Positions 1 through 8,642 are shown, counted from the stretch's first letter. The stretch is DNA of 40,905 nucleotides from Marinomonas pontica (GCF_026191375.1 NZ_JAODTL010000013.1:1-40905); one strand, 5' to 3'. Notes: a model not told the origin generated them from the sequence alone. Numbers and translations: made by a program.

Positions 1-502
1 TCAAAAATTTGAGTAAACGGTATTCGGTAGGTCCCATCTCCAAAGGACGACTGCCAATGGTGACGCGTTGGCTAATCGGATCCAAGACCAATCCTTCTAT
101 TTCAATTGGTTCATCAACCCCTTGAGGCGTTGCGCGGCGTAGCACAGCTTTGAGTCGAGCAACCAACTCACGAGGTGAAAAAGGCTTGGTAATATAGTCG
201 TCAGCGCCAACTTCTAGTCCTTGGATCTTGTTGTCTTCTTCACTTTTCGCGGTCAGTATAATGACCGGAATTTCTGCCGTCGTGGTGTCTTTTTTGAGTC
301 GGCGAGTGAGCTCTATGCCACTGCCACCTGGCATCATCCAATCAACAAGGATTAGGTCAGGACGGTGATCCACAATAATTTCATGGGCTTGCTGAATGTT
401 TTCTGCTTCCAGATACTCGTAACCCGCCATTTCAAGTGCAATGGCGATCATTTCGCGTATGGAAGACTCGTCGTCAATAATTAATACTTTTTTACCGGTC
501 AC
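1..502 (-). CDS. phoB: Phosphate regulon response regulator PhoB (3' end beyond window)
   Basis: This is the DNA-binding response regulator of the phosphate-starvation two-component system, normally paired with the kinase PhoR. The visible 167 codons give a complete receiver domain: the acidic pair DDE near residues 10-12, a phospho-acceptor Asp in the LVDWMMPG segment near residue 54, the T of ILTAK and the K of TKPF. The start of the OmpR-type winged helix follows (MGPTEYRLLKFL) before the left edge cuts it. The GTG at 502 is preferred because GAGG lies nine bases upstream and the protein then begins MTGKKVLIIDDE, as PhoB homologues do. An in-frame ATG at 517 is the alternative and has a weaker ribosome site. 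The order ubiC-ubiA-phoB matches Pseudomonas, where phoR follows, so phoR is expected just outside the window. Confidence 0.93.
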   Translation of the reverse strand, partial: MTGKKVLIIDDESSIREMIAIALEMAGYEYLEAENIQQAHEIIVDHRPDLILVDWMMPGGSGIELTRRLKKDTTTAEIPVIILTAKSEEDNKIQGLEVGADDYITKPFSPRELVARLKAVLRRATPQGVDEPIEIEGLVLDPISQRVTIGSRPLEMGPTEYRLLKFL

Positions 503-548
503 AGGATTTATCCTCATCTCAGGAACGGTTTCATTAAAGCGACCTAAT

Positions 549-572
549 GTGACAATTTAGTTAAACTGTCAC
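549..572. promoter_or_regulatory. Near-perfect 24-bp palindrome upstream of phoB
   Basis: GTGACAATTTAG faces TTAAACTGTCAC, with 10 of 12 positions paired and outer arms GTGACA/TGTCAC perfect. It lies 47 bases upstream of the phoB GTG start, just beyond the true end of ubiA. TGTCAC is the core of a Pho-box half-site, but Pho boxes are direct repeats spaced 11 bp, and only a weak direct-repeat match is visible on the phoB strand. On the opposite strand CTGTCAC is followed after four bases by TTGCCAT, a partial Pho-box pair. It is probably an operator for phoB; the regulator is not established. Confidence 0.45.
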
Positions 573-586
573 AACTTTGCCATATA

Positions 587-1440
587 TTACATAAAATAGC
601 TTAAAACCAAGCCTATAAAGACACAGTAACCAATCCGGTTATTGTCTAAAAAGGAGCGGAAGCAAGCTTGGCGATCGCGGTCCTTAGCTTGTTTAAACTG
701 TTGATAAAAAGCCCAATACACATTACGAGAGACACAAAGTATAGCCAATGGAGTTCGGCTAACACACCTATCCATGTCAATAAAGACAAGGTGAATCCCT
801 GTAAACACACAATGATGAACAAATCGTAGCGTCCAAAGAGGATGGCGGTTGATTTGATGCCGATTTTTAGGTCGTCAGGGCGATCGGTCATCGCGTAATA
901 AGTGTCGTAGGCGATTGTCCAAAAACAGTTTGCTACAAACAGCATCCACAGCTCTGGGTCGGTAAGTGCGCCACCTTGTGCACTGTAAGCCATTGGAATG
1001 GCCCAAGAAAAAGCCAAACCCAGAAAAAGCTGAGGCAGATGGGTGTATCGTTTCATGAATGGGTACAGAGCAGCAAGCCCCAAGCCGACAAATGACAGCA
1101 AAATGGTTTGTAGGTCGGTAAACAATACCAAGACAAAGCTTAATATCGACAGTACACCAAACAGTAAAAGCGCCTCTTTTTCAGACACTCGCCCCGATGG
1201 TAATGGTCGATTTTTAGTGCGATCTACAAAGCCATCAACTTTTCTGTCGGCGTAATCGTTAATGACGCAACCTGCTGAGCGCATGCTGAAAACGCCTAAG
1301 ATAAAGATAATCACCAAATGCCATTGTGGCATGCCATCGGCCGCCAGCCATAAAGCCCACAGTGTTGGCCACATTAATAAAAATGAGCCAATTGGACGGT
1401 TAAAGCGGGTTAGTTCGGCGTAATCTTGCAGCTTGTTCAT
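587..1440 (-). CDS. ubiA: 4-hydroxybenzoate polyprenyltransferase UbiA, apparent frameshift near 706-710
   Basis: UbiA is the integral-membrane enzyme that joins the polyprenyl chain to 4-hydroxybenzoate in ubiquinone synthesis. The N-terminal frame reads LTRFNRPIGSFLLMWPTLWA and then the first Asp-rich prenyl-diphosphate motif NDYADRKVD near residues 61-69. The second Asp-rich region, YDTYYAMTDRPDDLKIG, follows near residue 178. Several hydrophobic helices are evident. In the starting frame translation stops at 646 after an atypical tail. The family C-terminus (FYQQFKQAKDRDRQACFRSF and a last helix) is in the next frame, ending at 587. One extra base in the A5 run at 706-710 (T5 on the coding strand) would join them into about 284 residues, the usual length. 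The ATG overlaps the ubiC stop by four bases. A sequencing indel is likelier than loss of an essential respiratory gene. Confidence 0.88.
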
Positions 1441-2012
1441 AAGAATCCAGACAAAGGTTTTACGTGGTTGAGTTCATCAAAAAATGCTTCATTGACCAAA
1501 ATTCCTGGTCCAAATTGGTGAAACACGGAGCGCCGAGCCCAGACGGCTTGCGGTTGATGAGGGAACATGGATTTTGGCAGTTGTGTTATTTCAATGCCAC
1601 TGCGAATCAAGGCGCGATGCTGAAATAGATAGCCGCCCAAAGGCTTGTCTTGCAGGTGTTTGACTTGGCGCCAATGACCTTTTAAAGACTGAGCAGGAAT
1701 AATGGATCGGGCGTAGATCAGAGGGATGCCATCGACTTTTAGCAACACGGTACGAATTCTGGCGGCTTCTCTTGGGCGCAGTTTAAGGCGCTTTTTCTCT
1801 CTCGCTGTTGGTGTTCCCCATGAGTCTTCTAAGACCTCGACAGTGAGTGTGCCAAGGCATTTAAGGCGAGCGGTGAGAGAATCATGAGTAATAAGCCAAG
1901 GCCATAAATTCTGCGTAACCTTTACTTTGTTAACACGATGTACCGGTGCCCAGCGATAGTCGAATTGCTGGGCGGCAGACGCGTTCATGACCGCTTTTTT
2001 CTTCACTGTCAT
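1437..2012 (-). CDS. ubiC: Chorismate pyruvate-lyase UbiC
   Basis: UbiC removes pyruvate from chorismate to give 4-hydroxybenzoate, the first committed step of ubiquinone synthesis, in the cytoplasm. The 191-residue protein has the family blocks: an Arg-containing strand RTVLLKVDGIPLIYARSIIP around residues 87-106, the glycine turn KPLGGYLFQ, and the C-terminal WARRSVFHQFGPGILVNEAF, which holds the family's catalytic Glu. It is slightly longer than the E. coli enzyme (165 residues) because of an N-terminal extension. ATG at 2012 is used; a second Met at codon 9 is possible. Its stop overlaps the ubiA ATG as ATGA, so the two are translationally coupled and act in consecutive reactions. Confidence 0.92.
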   Translation of the reverse strand: MTVKKKAVMNASAAQQFDYRWAPVHRVNKVKVTQNLWPWLITHDSLTARLKCLGTLTVEVLEDSWGTPTAREKKRLKLRPREAARIRTVLLKVDGIPLIYARSIIPAQSLKGHWRQVKHLQDKPLGGYLFQHRALIRSGIEITQLPKSMFPHQPQAVWARRSVFHQFGPGILVNEAFFDELNHVKPLSGFL

Positions 2013-2020
2013 ACGAAAGG

Positions 2021-3289
2021 TTATGCGTTCATTTTGTTGATTAGGGCGACCATTTTGTGCAGCTCTGCTGATTTTTGGTAAATCTGATCTCGGCAGGACT
2101 CAGCTTCTTCAAGCGATAACCCTATTTCTAATAAGACGGACGGCTCAATTGTACCGTTATGGCGCAATTGATAGGAGACATACAGCAGCTTGGCTAGCAT
2201 GGCGTGTTCTCCATAATAATGTGGTTTTTTGCTGTAGCGAATGGCCATCCAAATATTGTCTGGTAAGCTCCAGTAACGCAGCAGCCAAGACCCAAGTTGT
2301 TCTTTGGTGAAATGCAGAATCTGCATCTCAATGACGTCGGAAGGCAAGTGAGCATTGGCTTCTTGATAGCGAGACAAAATCGAAAAATGCGGCGGTAAAA
2401 TGGTGCTAATGGCCAAATAACCAAAGTTATGAAGCAAGCCTGCAAGGTAAGCGTGGCCTAGCTTTGGTCGATCCTGAACGGGCATAGATTTAACCAACGC
2501 CTCCATCAACACAGCATTGGAGACAGAATCCAGCCAAAAATCTTCGTAATGTCGAGGGCCATCTTCTGGTGCTTGGAACGCGTTGCCCATAGACAGGCCT
2601 AGCGCGAGGTTCATCACCATGTCAAAACCGAGAACACGAATAATAGCGTCTTCGACCGATTCAATAGAACCCGGAGCGCCGTAATAGGGCGACGATGCCC
2701 AGCTAATGACTTGCGCGGCTAAGCTTGGATCTAATGCAATCACTTCGCACAGCTCGTCCGTGCCAGCGGATTTATCGGTCGACAGGCGAATAATGCGGTG
2801 TGAAGACGCGGGCAATGGCGGGATTTCTAGGGTTTCTTCGATGCGCTGTTTCAATCGAATGGATTGAAAACGCCCGAGTGCTTCTAAAATTTGTTCTTCG
2901 TCGTCTTCGTGATTTTCTACGGAAGGCTTAATGAGTTGAGCGTTAATCGAGATGTTTTCGAATCGGTTCAAAGGACCGGAGAACATATTTTCCAATTCGG
3001 CGGAGGTGATGTTGCGATATTGTCCACCGACCTTGGTGCGAATTGAAAAGACAGATTCTTTCAACATGCTGGCTTCGAGCAGAGTGTTCACGCTGTTCGG
3101 CTTGATTAATGGGTCGCCAGAAACATGGTAGTGGTTTACAGGCTCAAAGCGACGTTTGGTGATACGAGACACCGCTGAGATATCTAGCATATTGCTTTCA
3201 GGAAAAATAACCTGCAAACGACCTGTGTGGTCGGCTAAATGCACCACACGAAGTTTTTGAGCTGGCTGAAGGTTAATGGAGGCTTCCAT
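2021..3289 (-). CDS. HDOD-domain signalling protein with partial YbaK-like N-terminus
   Basis: This 422-residue cytoplasmic protein has a central-to-C-terminal HDOD domain (about residues 145-350; IEETLEIPPLPASSHRII, then VISWASSPYYGAPGSIESVEDAI and LLHNFGYL). HDOD is an HD-like domain that usually lacks the metal-binding pair and takes part in signalling, often linked to c-di-GMP, chemotaxis or stress networks. The first ~90 residues resemble the second half of a YbaK/ProX aminoacyl-tRNA deacylase domain (VVHLADHTGRLQVIFPESNMLDISAV). Known YbaK-HDOD fusions carry a fuller N-terminal half, so this copy seems shortened there. ATG at 3289 is chosen because AGGA lies six bases upstream. An upstream in-frame start at 3331 would fall within the aap terminator hairpin. 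It is nine bases upstream of ubiC on the same strand. Its specific output is unknown. Confidence 0.78.
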   Translation of the reverse strand: MEASINLQPAQKLRVVHLADHTGRLQVIFPESNMLDISAVSRITKRRFEPVNHYHVSGDPLIKPNSVNTLLEASMLKESVFSIRTKVGGQYRNITSAELENMFSGPLNRFENISINAQLIKPSVENHEDDEEQILEALGRFQSIRLKQRIEETLEIPPLPASSHRIIRLSTDKSAGTDELCEVIALDPSLAAQVISWASSPYYGAPGSIESVEDAIIRVLGFDMVMNLALGLSMGNAFQAPEDGPRHYEDFWLDSVSNAVLMEALVKSMPVQDRPKLGHAYLAGLLHNFGYLAISTILPPHFSILSRYQEANAHLPSDVIEMQILHFTKEQLGSWLLRYWSLPDNIWMAIRYSKKPHYYGEHAMLAKLLYVSYQLRHNGTIEPSVLLEIGLSLEEAESCRDQIYQKSAELHKMVALINKMNA

Positions 3290-3314
3290 GATATTTCCTG
3301 TAATGAATGACGAC

Positions 3315-3342
3315 GATAAAAAAAGCCCCAATAAGGGGCTTT
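3315..3342 (-). terminator. Rho-independent terminator of the aap operon
   Basis: Read on the minus strand, an 8-bp perfect stem AAAGCCCC/GGGGCTTT with a 5-base loop continues into a run of seven T. It lies 45 bases downstream of aapP and directly in front of the HDOD gene, so that gene needs read-through or a start site very close to its ATG. Confidence 0.85.
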
Positions 3343-3386
3343 GAGAATATAACAGATTTTAAGTTTCAGTTCTGAATACTAAGTGA

Positions 3387-4166
3387 TTAGTGATTCAAAA
3401 TTTGGCTTAAGAACATCTGAGTACGGTCGTGTTGAGGATTTTCGAAGAACTCGTGAGGCTCGTTAGCCTCGACAATCTCACCGGCATCCATGAACACAAC
3501 GCGGTCAGCGACGGTTTTAGCAAAGCCCATTTCGTGTGTTACACACACCATGGTCATGCCTTCTTCCGCTAGCTGAACCATGACGTCCAATACTTCTTTG
3601 ATCATTTCAGGGTCAAGTGCAGAAGTTGGCTCATCAAACAGCATGATGCGAGGCTGCATGCACAAACCACGAGCGATCGCCACACGTTGCTGTTGACCAC
3701 CAGATAACTGGCCTGGATATTTCAATGCTTGGTTAGCGATTTTTACGCGTTCCAAGTAATGCATCGCCATTTCTTCCGCTTGCTTTTTAGGCGTTTTACG
3801 AACCCAAATTGGCGCCAATGTCAGGTTTTCTAAAATGGTTAGGTGAGGGAACAAGTTAAAGTGTTGAAACACCATGCCCACGTCTTTACGGATCGCTTCG
3901 ATGTTTTTCAAGTTGTTGTTCATCTCAACACCATCGACCAAGATCGTGCCTTTTTGGTGCTCTTCAAGACGGTTGATACAACGCGTCATGGTGGATTTAC
4001 CAGAACCAGAAGGACCACACACAACAATGCGCTCGCCTTTTTTGATGCTGAAATTTATGTTCTTTAGTACATGAAAATCGCCGTACCATTTGTTTACATC
4101 GTTAAATTCGATGATTGCTTCTTCGCCCTGCGCTAGTTGGGCACGAGCCATATTTGTATCTGTCAT
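3387..4166 (-). CDS. aapP: General L-amino-acid ABC transporter ATPase AapP
   Basis: This is the ATP-hydrolysing subunit of a polar-amino-acid ABC importer, acting at the cytoplasmic face of the AapQ-AapM channel. The 259 residues include Walker [10 protein letters not shown] near residues 51-59, the Q-loop in [10 protein letters not shown], the signature [15 protein letters not shown], Walker [13 protein letters not shown] and the switch His in [10 protein letters not shown] hydrophilic N-terminal extension of about 18 residues precedes the ABC fold, as in AapP/BztD proteins, which are close to GlnQ. It is the last gene of aapJQMP, 22 bases after aapM, and is followed by a strong terminator. 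GlnQ/GltL is the alternative family name; two unusually large permeases next to it favour AapP/BztD. Confidence 0.93.
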   Translation of the reverse strand: MTDTNMARAQLAQGEEAIIEFNDVNKWYGDFHVLKNINFSIKKGERIVVCGPSGSGKSTMTRCINRLEEHQKGTILVDGVEMNNNLKNIEAIRKDVGMVFQHFNLFPHLTILENLTLAPIWVRKTPKKQAEEMAMHYLERVKIANQALKYPGQLSGGQQQRVAIARGLCMQPRIMLFDEPTSALDPEMIKEVLDVMVQLAEEGMTMVCVTHEMGFAKTVADRVVFMDAGEIVEANEPHEFFENPQHDRTQMFLSQILNH

Positions 4167-4188
4167 AATAAAGACCTCAAATTCTTAA

Positions 4189-5289
4189 CTAATTTCGCTT
4201 GTGCCCAGTTTCTAACTTACGCTCGAGAGCCATACTATAACGTGACATACCAAAGCAGATAGCCCAATAGATAAAGCCTGCAAAAGCATAACCTTCAACC
4301 GTTGTCCCTAGCCAGTTTGAGTCATGGTTAGCGGCTTGGATTCGACCTAAGAAGTCAAACATACCAACGATGTATACTAGGGTTGTGTCTTTGAACAAAG
4401 CAATGAAGGAGTTCACGATACCCGGAATAACCAGCTTTAGAGCTTGTGGCAAAATCACAAGAATCATCGACTGCCAATAGGTTAATCCCATGGCATCAGC
4501 GGCTTCATATTGTCCTTTTGGAATGGCTTGTAAACCACCACGTACTACTTCGGCCATGTAAGCGGCAGAGAATAGCGTGATACCAATCAGTACACGCAAC
4601 AACTTGTTGAAATTCAGGCCTTCCGGCAAGAACAATGGAATCATTACGGACGCCATGAACAAGATGGTGATTAACGGTACCGCACGAATGGTTTCGATAA
4701 AGACCACACACACAGACTTTGCAATGGGCATCTCAGAACGTCGACCAAGCGCGAGCACAATCCCTAATGGGAACGACGCCACAATACCGATCACACCGAG
4801 CAGTACGGTAAGGAAAAGACCACCCCACAAAGAGGTTTCTACTTTTTCTAGGCCGAACACACCGCCAGCAAACAAAAAGTAAGCCACGATCGGATACACC
4901 ACGATAATCGCGATAGAAAGGTACAGTTTATTGACTGCCTTGATAGCAAACGCACCGACCATCAATACCAGCATAATGACCGCTAAATTGATGCGCCACG
5001 TTTCAGCTTCTGGGTATAAACCATACATAAACTGATCGAAATAGACGGCTATAAAGGCCCAACATGCGCCACCAGCCGTACAAGATGCCTTAGAAGTCCC
5101 TTCCCACGTTGCATCTATGAATGCCCATTGTATAACTGGAGGCAGCAACAAATAGATAACATAAGCGCTAAAGAACGTGAGAAAGATATTCAGCGGGGAC
5201 GAAAATAGATTTTGACGAACCCACGCGACAGCCCCAACAGACGTCACTGGTGGTGGAAGGCTAGGGGACGGTTTAAATATAATAGTCAT
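4189..5289 (-). CDS. aapM: General L-amino-acid ABC transporter permease AapM
   Basis: This is the second inner-membrane channel subunit of the Aap/Bzt amino-acid importer. At 366 residues it is much longer than GlnP-type permeases (about 220). The extra N-terminal part has several hydrophobic segments (near residues 33-53, 102-120 and 124-146), as in AapM/BztC. The C-terminal half has the binding-protein-dependent transport fold: FIETIRAVPLITILFM, then the EAA loop motif EVVRGGLQAIPKGQYEAADA and LPQALKLVIPGIVNSFIALFKDT. The start at 5289 lies ten bases after the aapQ stop, with AGGAGG close upstream within the aapQ end, so the two are tightly coupled. Confidence 0.92.
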   Translation of the reverse strand: MTIIFKPSPSLPPPVTSVGAVAWVRQNLFSSPLNIFLTFFSAYVIYLLLPPVIQWAFIDATWEGTSKASCTAGGACWAFIAVYFDQFMYGLYPEAETWRINLAVIMLVLMVGAFAIKAVNKLYLSIAIIVVYPIVAYFLFAGGVFGLEKVETSLWGGLFLTVLLGVIGIVASFPLGIVLALGRRSEMPIAKSVCVVFIETIRAVPLITILFMASVMIPLFLPEGLNFNKLLRVLIGITLFSAAYMAEVVRGGLQAIPKGQYEAADAMGLTYWQSMILVILPQALKLVIPGIVNSFIALFKDTTLVYIVGMFDFLGRIQAANHDSNWLGTTVEGYAFAGFIYWAICFGMSRYSMALERKLETGHKRN

Positions 5290-5299
5290 GATTTACCTC

Positions 5300-6475
5300 C
5301 TAGCGCTCTACTAATGACATTTTGTTGTTGTACCAGTTCATGAATACCGAAATCGATAGACTTAATGAACCATACACCAACATACAAAGACCAATGGTTT
5401 CAATCGCCTGACCTGTCTGGTTAAGCGTTGTGCCCATTACCACCGCAACTAACTCTGGGTAAGCAATGGCGGCGCCCAAAGAGGAGTTCTTCGCTAAGTT
5501 CAAGTACTGACTGGTCAGAGGTGGAATAATGACACGTAAAGCTTGAGGTAAAACGATGAGTCGCTGAGTAAGATTGTCACGCAATCCCAAAGAGCGAGCC
5601 GCTTCGGTTTGTCCCCAGTTTACAGACAATATGCCTGCACGAACGATTTCAGCGATAAACGCACCAGTATAGGTAGATAGCGCCACCAATACGGCGACAA
5701 ATTCTGGTGGTAACACCATTCCGCCGGTTACGTTAAAACGACTTTTCTGTGGTAGATCAAACTCAATTGGAAATCCTGCGATGGCCAAGAATAGGAATGT
5801 GATCCCTACAATCAAGCCAAGAGAAGACCAATACGCTGGGAACCACAAACCGGTTCTAGTTTGACGCTTTTTAGCCCAAATAATAAGGCCAACCGCGGCG
5901 GCGATTGAAAGGAAAAAGCCAAAAATAACCAAACCAAATCCATCTTGAGTGATTGGATTCGGAGAGTAAATACCACGTTTGTTCAGTAAAAAGTCAGCAA
6001 ATTCGTAACTGTCACGTGGCGCTGGCAGTGCCGCAAGAACCGCAAAATACCAAAAGAACATTTGCAGCAGCAATGGAATGTTACGCAAGGTTTCAATATA
6101 AACCGTAGCCAAACGTGCCACTAACCAGTTTTTTGATAATCGTGCCAAGCCCATGACGATGCCAATCACGGTGGACAAAATTATCCCCAATAAGGAAATA
6201 ACAAACGTATTGATGAGGGCAACAACAAACGCGCGTCCGTAAGTATTGGCTTCAGTGTATTCAATAAGGTGAATAAGGATTGGAAAGCCAGCAGGTTCAT
6301 TGAAAAAGGCAAAACCTGTAGAAATTCCTCGGTTGTCTAAGTTGGCTTGTAGGTTGCTAAATAGGTAGTAACCCGCAAAAACCACCATAGCCAGCAGCAC
6401 AATTTGAAAGATCATGGCACGAGTGCCAGCATCATTCAAAAGGCTGTTATTACTAGGATTAGTATTTTCGCTCAT
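5300..6475 (-). CDS. aapQ: General L-amino-acid ABC transporter permease AapQ
   Basis: This is the first permease of the Aap/Bzt importer, forming the membrane channel with AapM. It has 391 residues with a membrane helix near residues 19-40 and a long insertion between the early helices, both usual for AapQ/BztB. Family segments are VYIETLRNIPLLLQMFFWYF near residues 125-144, the EAA loop EIVRAGILSVNWGQTEAARS and LPQALRVIIPPLTSQYLNLAKNSSLG near the C-terminus. The gene is 110 bases from aapJ with a hairpin between them, and ten bases before aapM. The spacing suggests that aapJ message is made or kept in excess of the permeases. Confidence 0.92.
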   Translation of the reverse strand: MSENTNPSNNSLLNDAGTRAMIFQIVLLAMVVFAGYYLFSNLQANLDNRGISTGFAFFNEPAGFPILIHLIEYTEANTYGRAFVVALINTFVISLLGIILSTVIGIVMGLARLSKNWLVARLATVYIETLRNIPLLLQMFFWYFAVLAALPAPRDSYEFADFLLNKRGIYSPNPITQDGFGLVIFGFFLSIAAAVGLIIWAKKRQTRTGLWFPAYWSSLGLIVGITFLFLAIAGFPIEFDLPQKSRFNVTGGMVLPPEFVAVLVALSTYTGAFIAEIVRAGILSVNWGQTEAARSLGLRDNLTQRLIVLPQALRVIIPPLTSQYLNLAKNSSLGAAIAYPELVAVVMGTTLNQTGQAIETIGLCMLVYGSLSLSISVFMNWYNNKMSLVER

Positions 6476-6526
6476 CTTGGTTCAGGCAATTAAATGCTCG
6501 TCAGATGTGTAAGAAAGGGGGAGAAA

Positions 6527-6553
6527 CTCAGCGGCTGTTATGTAGCCGCTGAG
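6527..6553 (-). terminator. Intercistronic hairpin after aapJ
   Basis: This is a perfect 10-bp stem CTCAGCGGCT/AGCCGCTGAG with a 7-base loop, located 33 bases after the aapJ stop and before aapQ. On the minus strand only TTTCTC follows, so it is a weak terminator at best. In transporter operons such hairpins commonly stabilise or partly terminate the binding-protein transcript; that role is inferred here. Confidence 0.7.
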
Positions 6554-6585
6554 CAAATACCCAAGCAGGTAGGTCGCTTTAGGTA

Positions 6586-7611
6586 TTAACGAACTGGTGG
6601 CGCATACATGATGCCGCCCGCTTCAGTCCATAGTGCATTCAGACCACGTGGAAGATCTACAGGAGTAGATGGACCAACGTTACGTTCGAACACTTCACCG
6701 TAGTTACCTACTTGAGCGATAACGTTATAAGCCCAATCTGCTGGTAGACCTAGCTGAGCACCCATATCGCCTTCAACACCTAGTAGACGTTTGATGCCTG
6801 GGTCTGTTGTTTCGCTCTTGATCTTAGCCACGTTTTTAGACGTGATGTTCATTTCTTCCGCGTTAACTTGAACGAACATGGCCCAAGTTACGATGTCTTT
6901 CCACTGGTTGTCGCCGTGACGAACGACAGGACCTAATGGTTCTTTAGAAATAGTTTCTGGCAAGATCACGTGTGCAGATGGATCGGCTAGTTTTGTACGG
7001 TGAGCCGCTAGACCAGATTTATCTGTAGTGTATACATCACAACGACCAGAGTCATAAGCCGCTAACGCTTCGTCAGCTTTTTGTACGACAACAGGAACGT
7101 AAGACATTTTGTTCTTACGGAAGAAGTCCGCCATGTTCAATTCAGTCGTAGTACCCTGCTCAGTACACACTGTTGCACCAGCAAGTTCTAATGCTGAGTT
7201 AACACCCAAATCTTTACGAACCATGAAGCCTTGACCGTCGTAGAAGTTAACCGCGGTGAAGTCTAGACCTAGAGACGCATCACGCGTGTAAGTCCACGTT
7301 GTGTTACGAGCAAGAACATCGATTTCACCAGACTGTAGTGCTGTGAAACGTTCTTTCGCTGAAAGAGGGGTGAATTTTACTTTTTGGCCGTCGCCAAAGA
7401 TAGCGGCAGCAGTAGCACGACATGCGTCAACGTCGATGCCTGACCAGTTACCTTTATCGTCTGCATTTGAGAAGCCTGGAACACCAGTACTAACACCACA
7501 TTGAACAAAACCTTTAGCTTTCACGTCATCTAACGTTGCAGCAGCTGCGCCAGCACTGATAGTTGCAGCGATCGCGGCAGTCGAAAGTAATTTAGTAACA
7601 TTCGATTTCAT
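6586..7611 (-). CDS. aapJ: General L-amino-acid ABC transporter binding protein AapJ
   Basis: AapJ is the periplasmic receptor that delivers amino acids to AapQ-AapM-AapP. The 341-residue product starts with a Sec signal peptide (basic MKSNVTK, hydrophobic stretch, likely cleavage after the Ala run near residue 24). The mature protein begins TLDDVKAKGFVQCGVSTGVP. The family-3 solute-binding signature SGIDVDACRATAAAIFGD is near residues 57-74, and the typical AapJ/BztA features (WTYTRDASLGLDF, LGPVVRHGDNQW) are present. The length fits AapJ (about 340) rather than the shorter GlnH type. A GGGAGG ribosome site lies nine bases before the ATG. It is the first gene of the operon, divergent from lrp, so Lrp control is plausible but not shown. 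Confidence 0.94.
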   Translation of the reverse strand: MKSNVTKLLSTAAIAATISAGAAAATLDDVKAKGFVQCGVSTGVPGFSNADDKGNWSGIDVDACRATAAAIFGDGQKVKFTPLSAKERFTALQSGEIDVLARNTTWTYTRDASLGLDFTAVNFYDGQGFMVRKDLGVNSALELAGATVCTEQGTTTELNMADFFRKNKMSYVPVVVQKADEALAAYDSGRCDVYTTDKSGLAAHRTKLADPSAHVILPETISKEPLGPVVRHGDNQWKDIVTWAMFVQVNAEEMNITSKNVAKIKSETTDPGIKRLLGVEGDMGAQLGLPADWAYNVIAQVGNYGEVFERNVGPSTPVDLPRGLNALWTEAGGIMYAPPVR

Positions 7612-8165
7612 TGTATTGAGCCTCCCAGGCGTTTTATATATGTTGTTATCTTGCTGAATTTTACAGTTCAGAATTGTAATCTCAGTATTTATTGTCTAAG
7701 CAAATTTGATGCCAACATGTAATTATTCTTGTTGTAGGGTATATGCAGACGATTCCTCTAAAAGATCGCCACATCCCCCTATAGAATTACTCTTTTGAAG
7801 TGTAGTCAAGGATAAAATCTCATCTCTATGATAGGAAATGCGCATTTATTACACTTTTTTTGTTGAAAAAGCACAATGAGCTCATTAAAAAAAACGGAAT
7901 GCATTTCTTCTGAATGTCAGAGTTCATGAGGGTTTCAAAGCATCTGAAATTCTATCGATGCACGCAAACAGGGCGCTTTTAACTTTTTTGTAAGTATTTA
8001 TTGCTAAAAGTTAAATTTATGCATTCTTTTGGTGCGCCGATGAATTTTGTTGTGCTTTATTTGAATAACCTTACGCAATATATTGAATAAAGCACTTTCC
8101 ATAATTTGCAATCTGCATGGTAGACTTGGACATTACTTGAAGGCATGTAAGGAGATCCATACCAG
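7612..8165. promoter_or_regulatory. 554-bp divergent control region between aapJ and lrp
   Basis: No gene is evident here. The stretch is AT-rich and holds dyads: a 12-bp perfect palindrome AAATGCGCATTT at 7836-7847, and AACTTTT/AAAAGTT arms near 7979-8010. It must contain the promoters of aapJ (minus) and lrp (plus). Lrp prefers AT-rich degenerate sites, so autoregulation and control of aap are natural suggestions, but no site can be assigned by eye. The one weak ORF on the minus strand here has no recognisable product. Confidence 0.5.
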
Positions 8166-8642
8166 ATGGATAACTCAGCAAAACCCCTTGATCGCTTAGA
8201 CAAAAAAATTCTTCGTGAGCTGCAAATCAATGGTCGCTTATCAAATGTGGAGTTGGCGAGTCGCGTTGGACTGAGTGCCACGCCTTGTTTAGAGCGTGTG
8301 CGTCGTTTGGAGCGTAACGGTTACATTACCGGTTATTGCGCGCTCGTTAATCCCAAAAAAGTAGACGCTGGATTGCTTGTGTTTGTTGAGATTCGCCTTA
8401 AAACAACATCCCCTGAAGGCTTCAATGAATTCAAAGCCGCTGTGACTGAAATTCCAGAAATACTAGAGTGCCATCTCATTGCTGGGGACTTTGAATATCT
8501 GTTAAAAGCGCGCGTATCGAATATGGATTCGTATCGTCTTTTGCTTGGTGAGACGTTGTTAACATTGCCGCACGTTCGTGAATCTCGTACTTATGTCGCA
8601 ATGGAAGAAGTGAAAAGCACCACCGTGGTCAATATTCCCTAG
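8166..8642 (+). CDS. lrp: Leucine-responsive regulatory protein Lrp
   Basis: This is a global AsnC/Lrp-family DNA-binding regulator of amino-acid metabolism and transport. The 158-residue product closely tracks E. coli Lrp (164 residues): LDRLDKKILRELQINGRLSNVELA, the recognition-helix segment GLSATPCLERVRRLERNGYI (residues 41-60), and the ligand-sensing RAM domain with IPEILECHLIAGDFEYLLKARV and LPHVRESRTYVAMEEVK. A ribosome site AGGAG lies 11 bases before the ATG, rather far. It is divergent from the aap amino-acid importer, which fits a role in controlling it. The C-terminal tail is slightly shorter than that of E. coli Lrp. Its end lies 24 bases from the convergent recG. Confidence 0.93.
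   Translation: MDNSAKPLDRLDKKILRELQINGRLSNVELASRVGLSATPCLERVRRLERNGYITGYCALVNPKKVDAGLLVFVEIRLKTTSPEGFNEFKAAVTEIPEILECHLIAGDFEYLLKARVSNMDSYRLLLGETLLTLPHVRESRTYVAMEEVKSTTVVNIP

Noticed and set aside
570..590. Classical Pho box on the plus strand (CTGTCAC-N4-TTGCCAT)
   Set aside because: It points away from phoB and the second half-site has two mismatches, so it is noted with the palindrome but not called as a Pho box.
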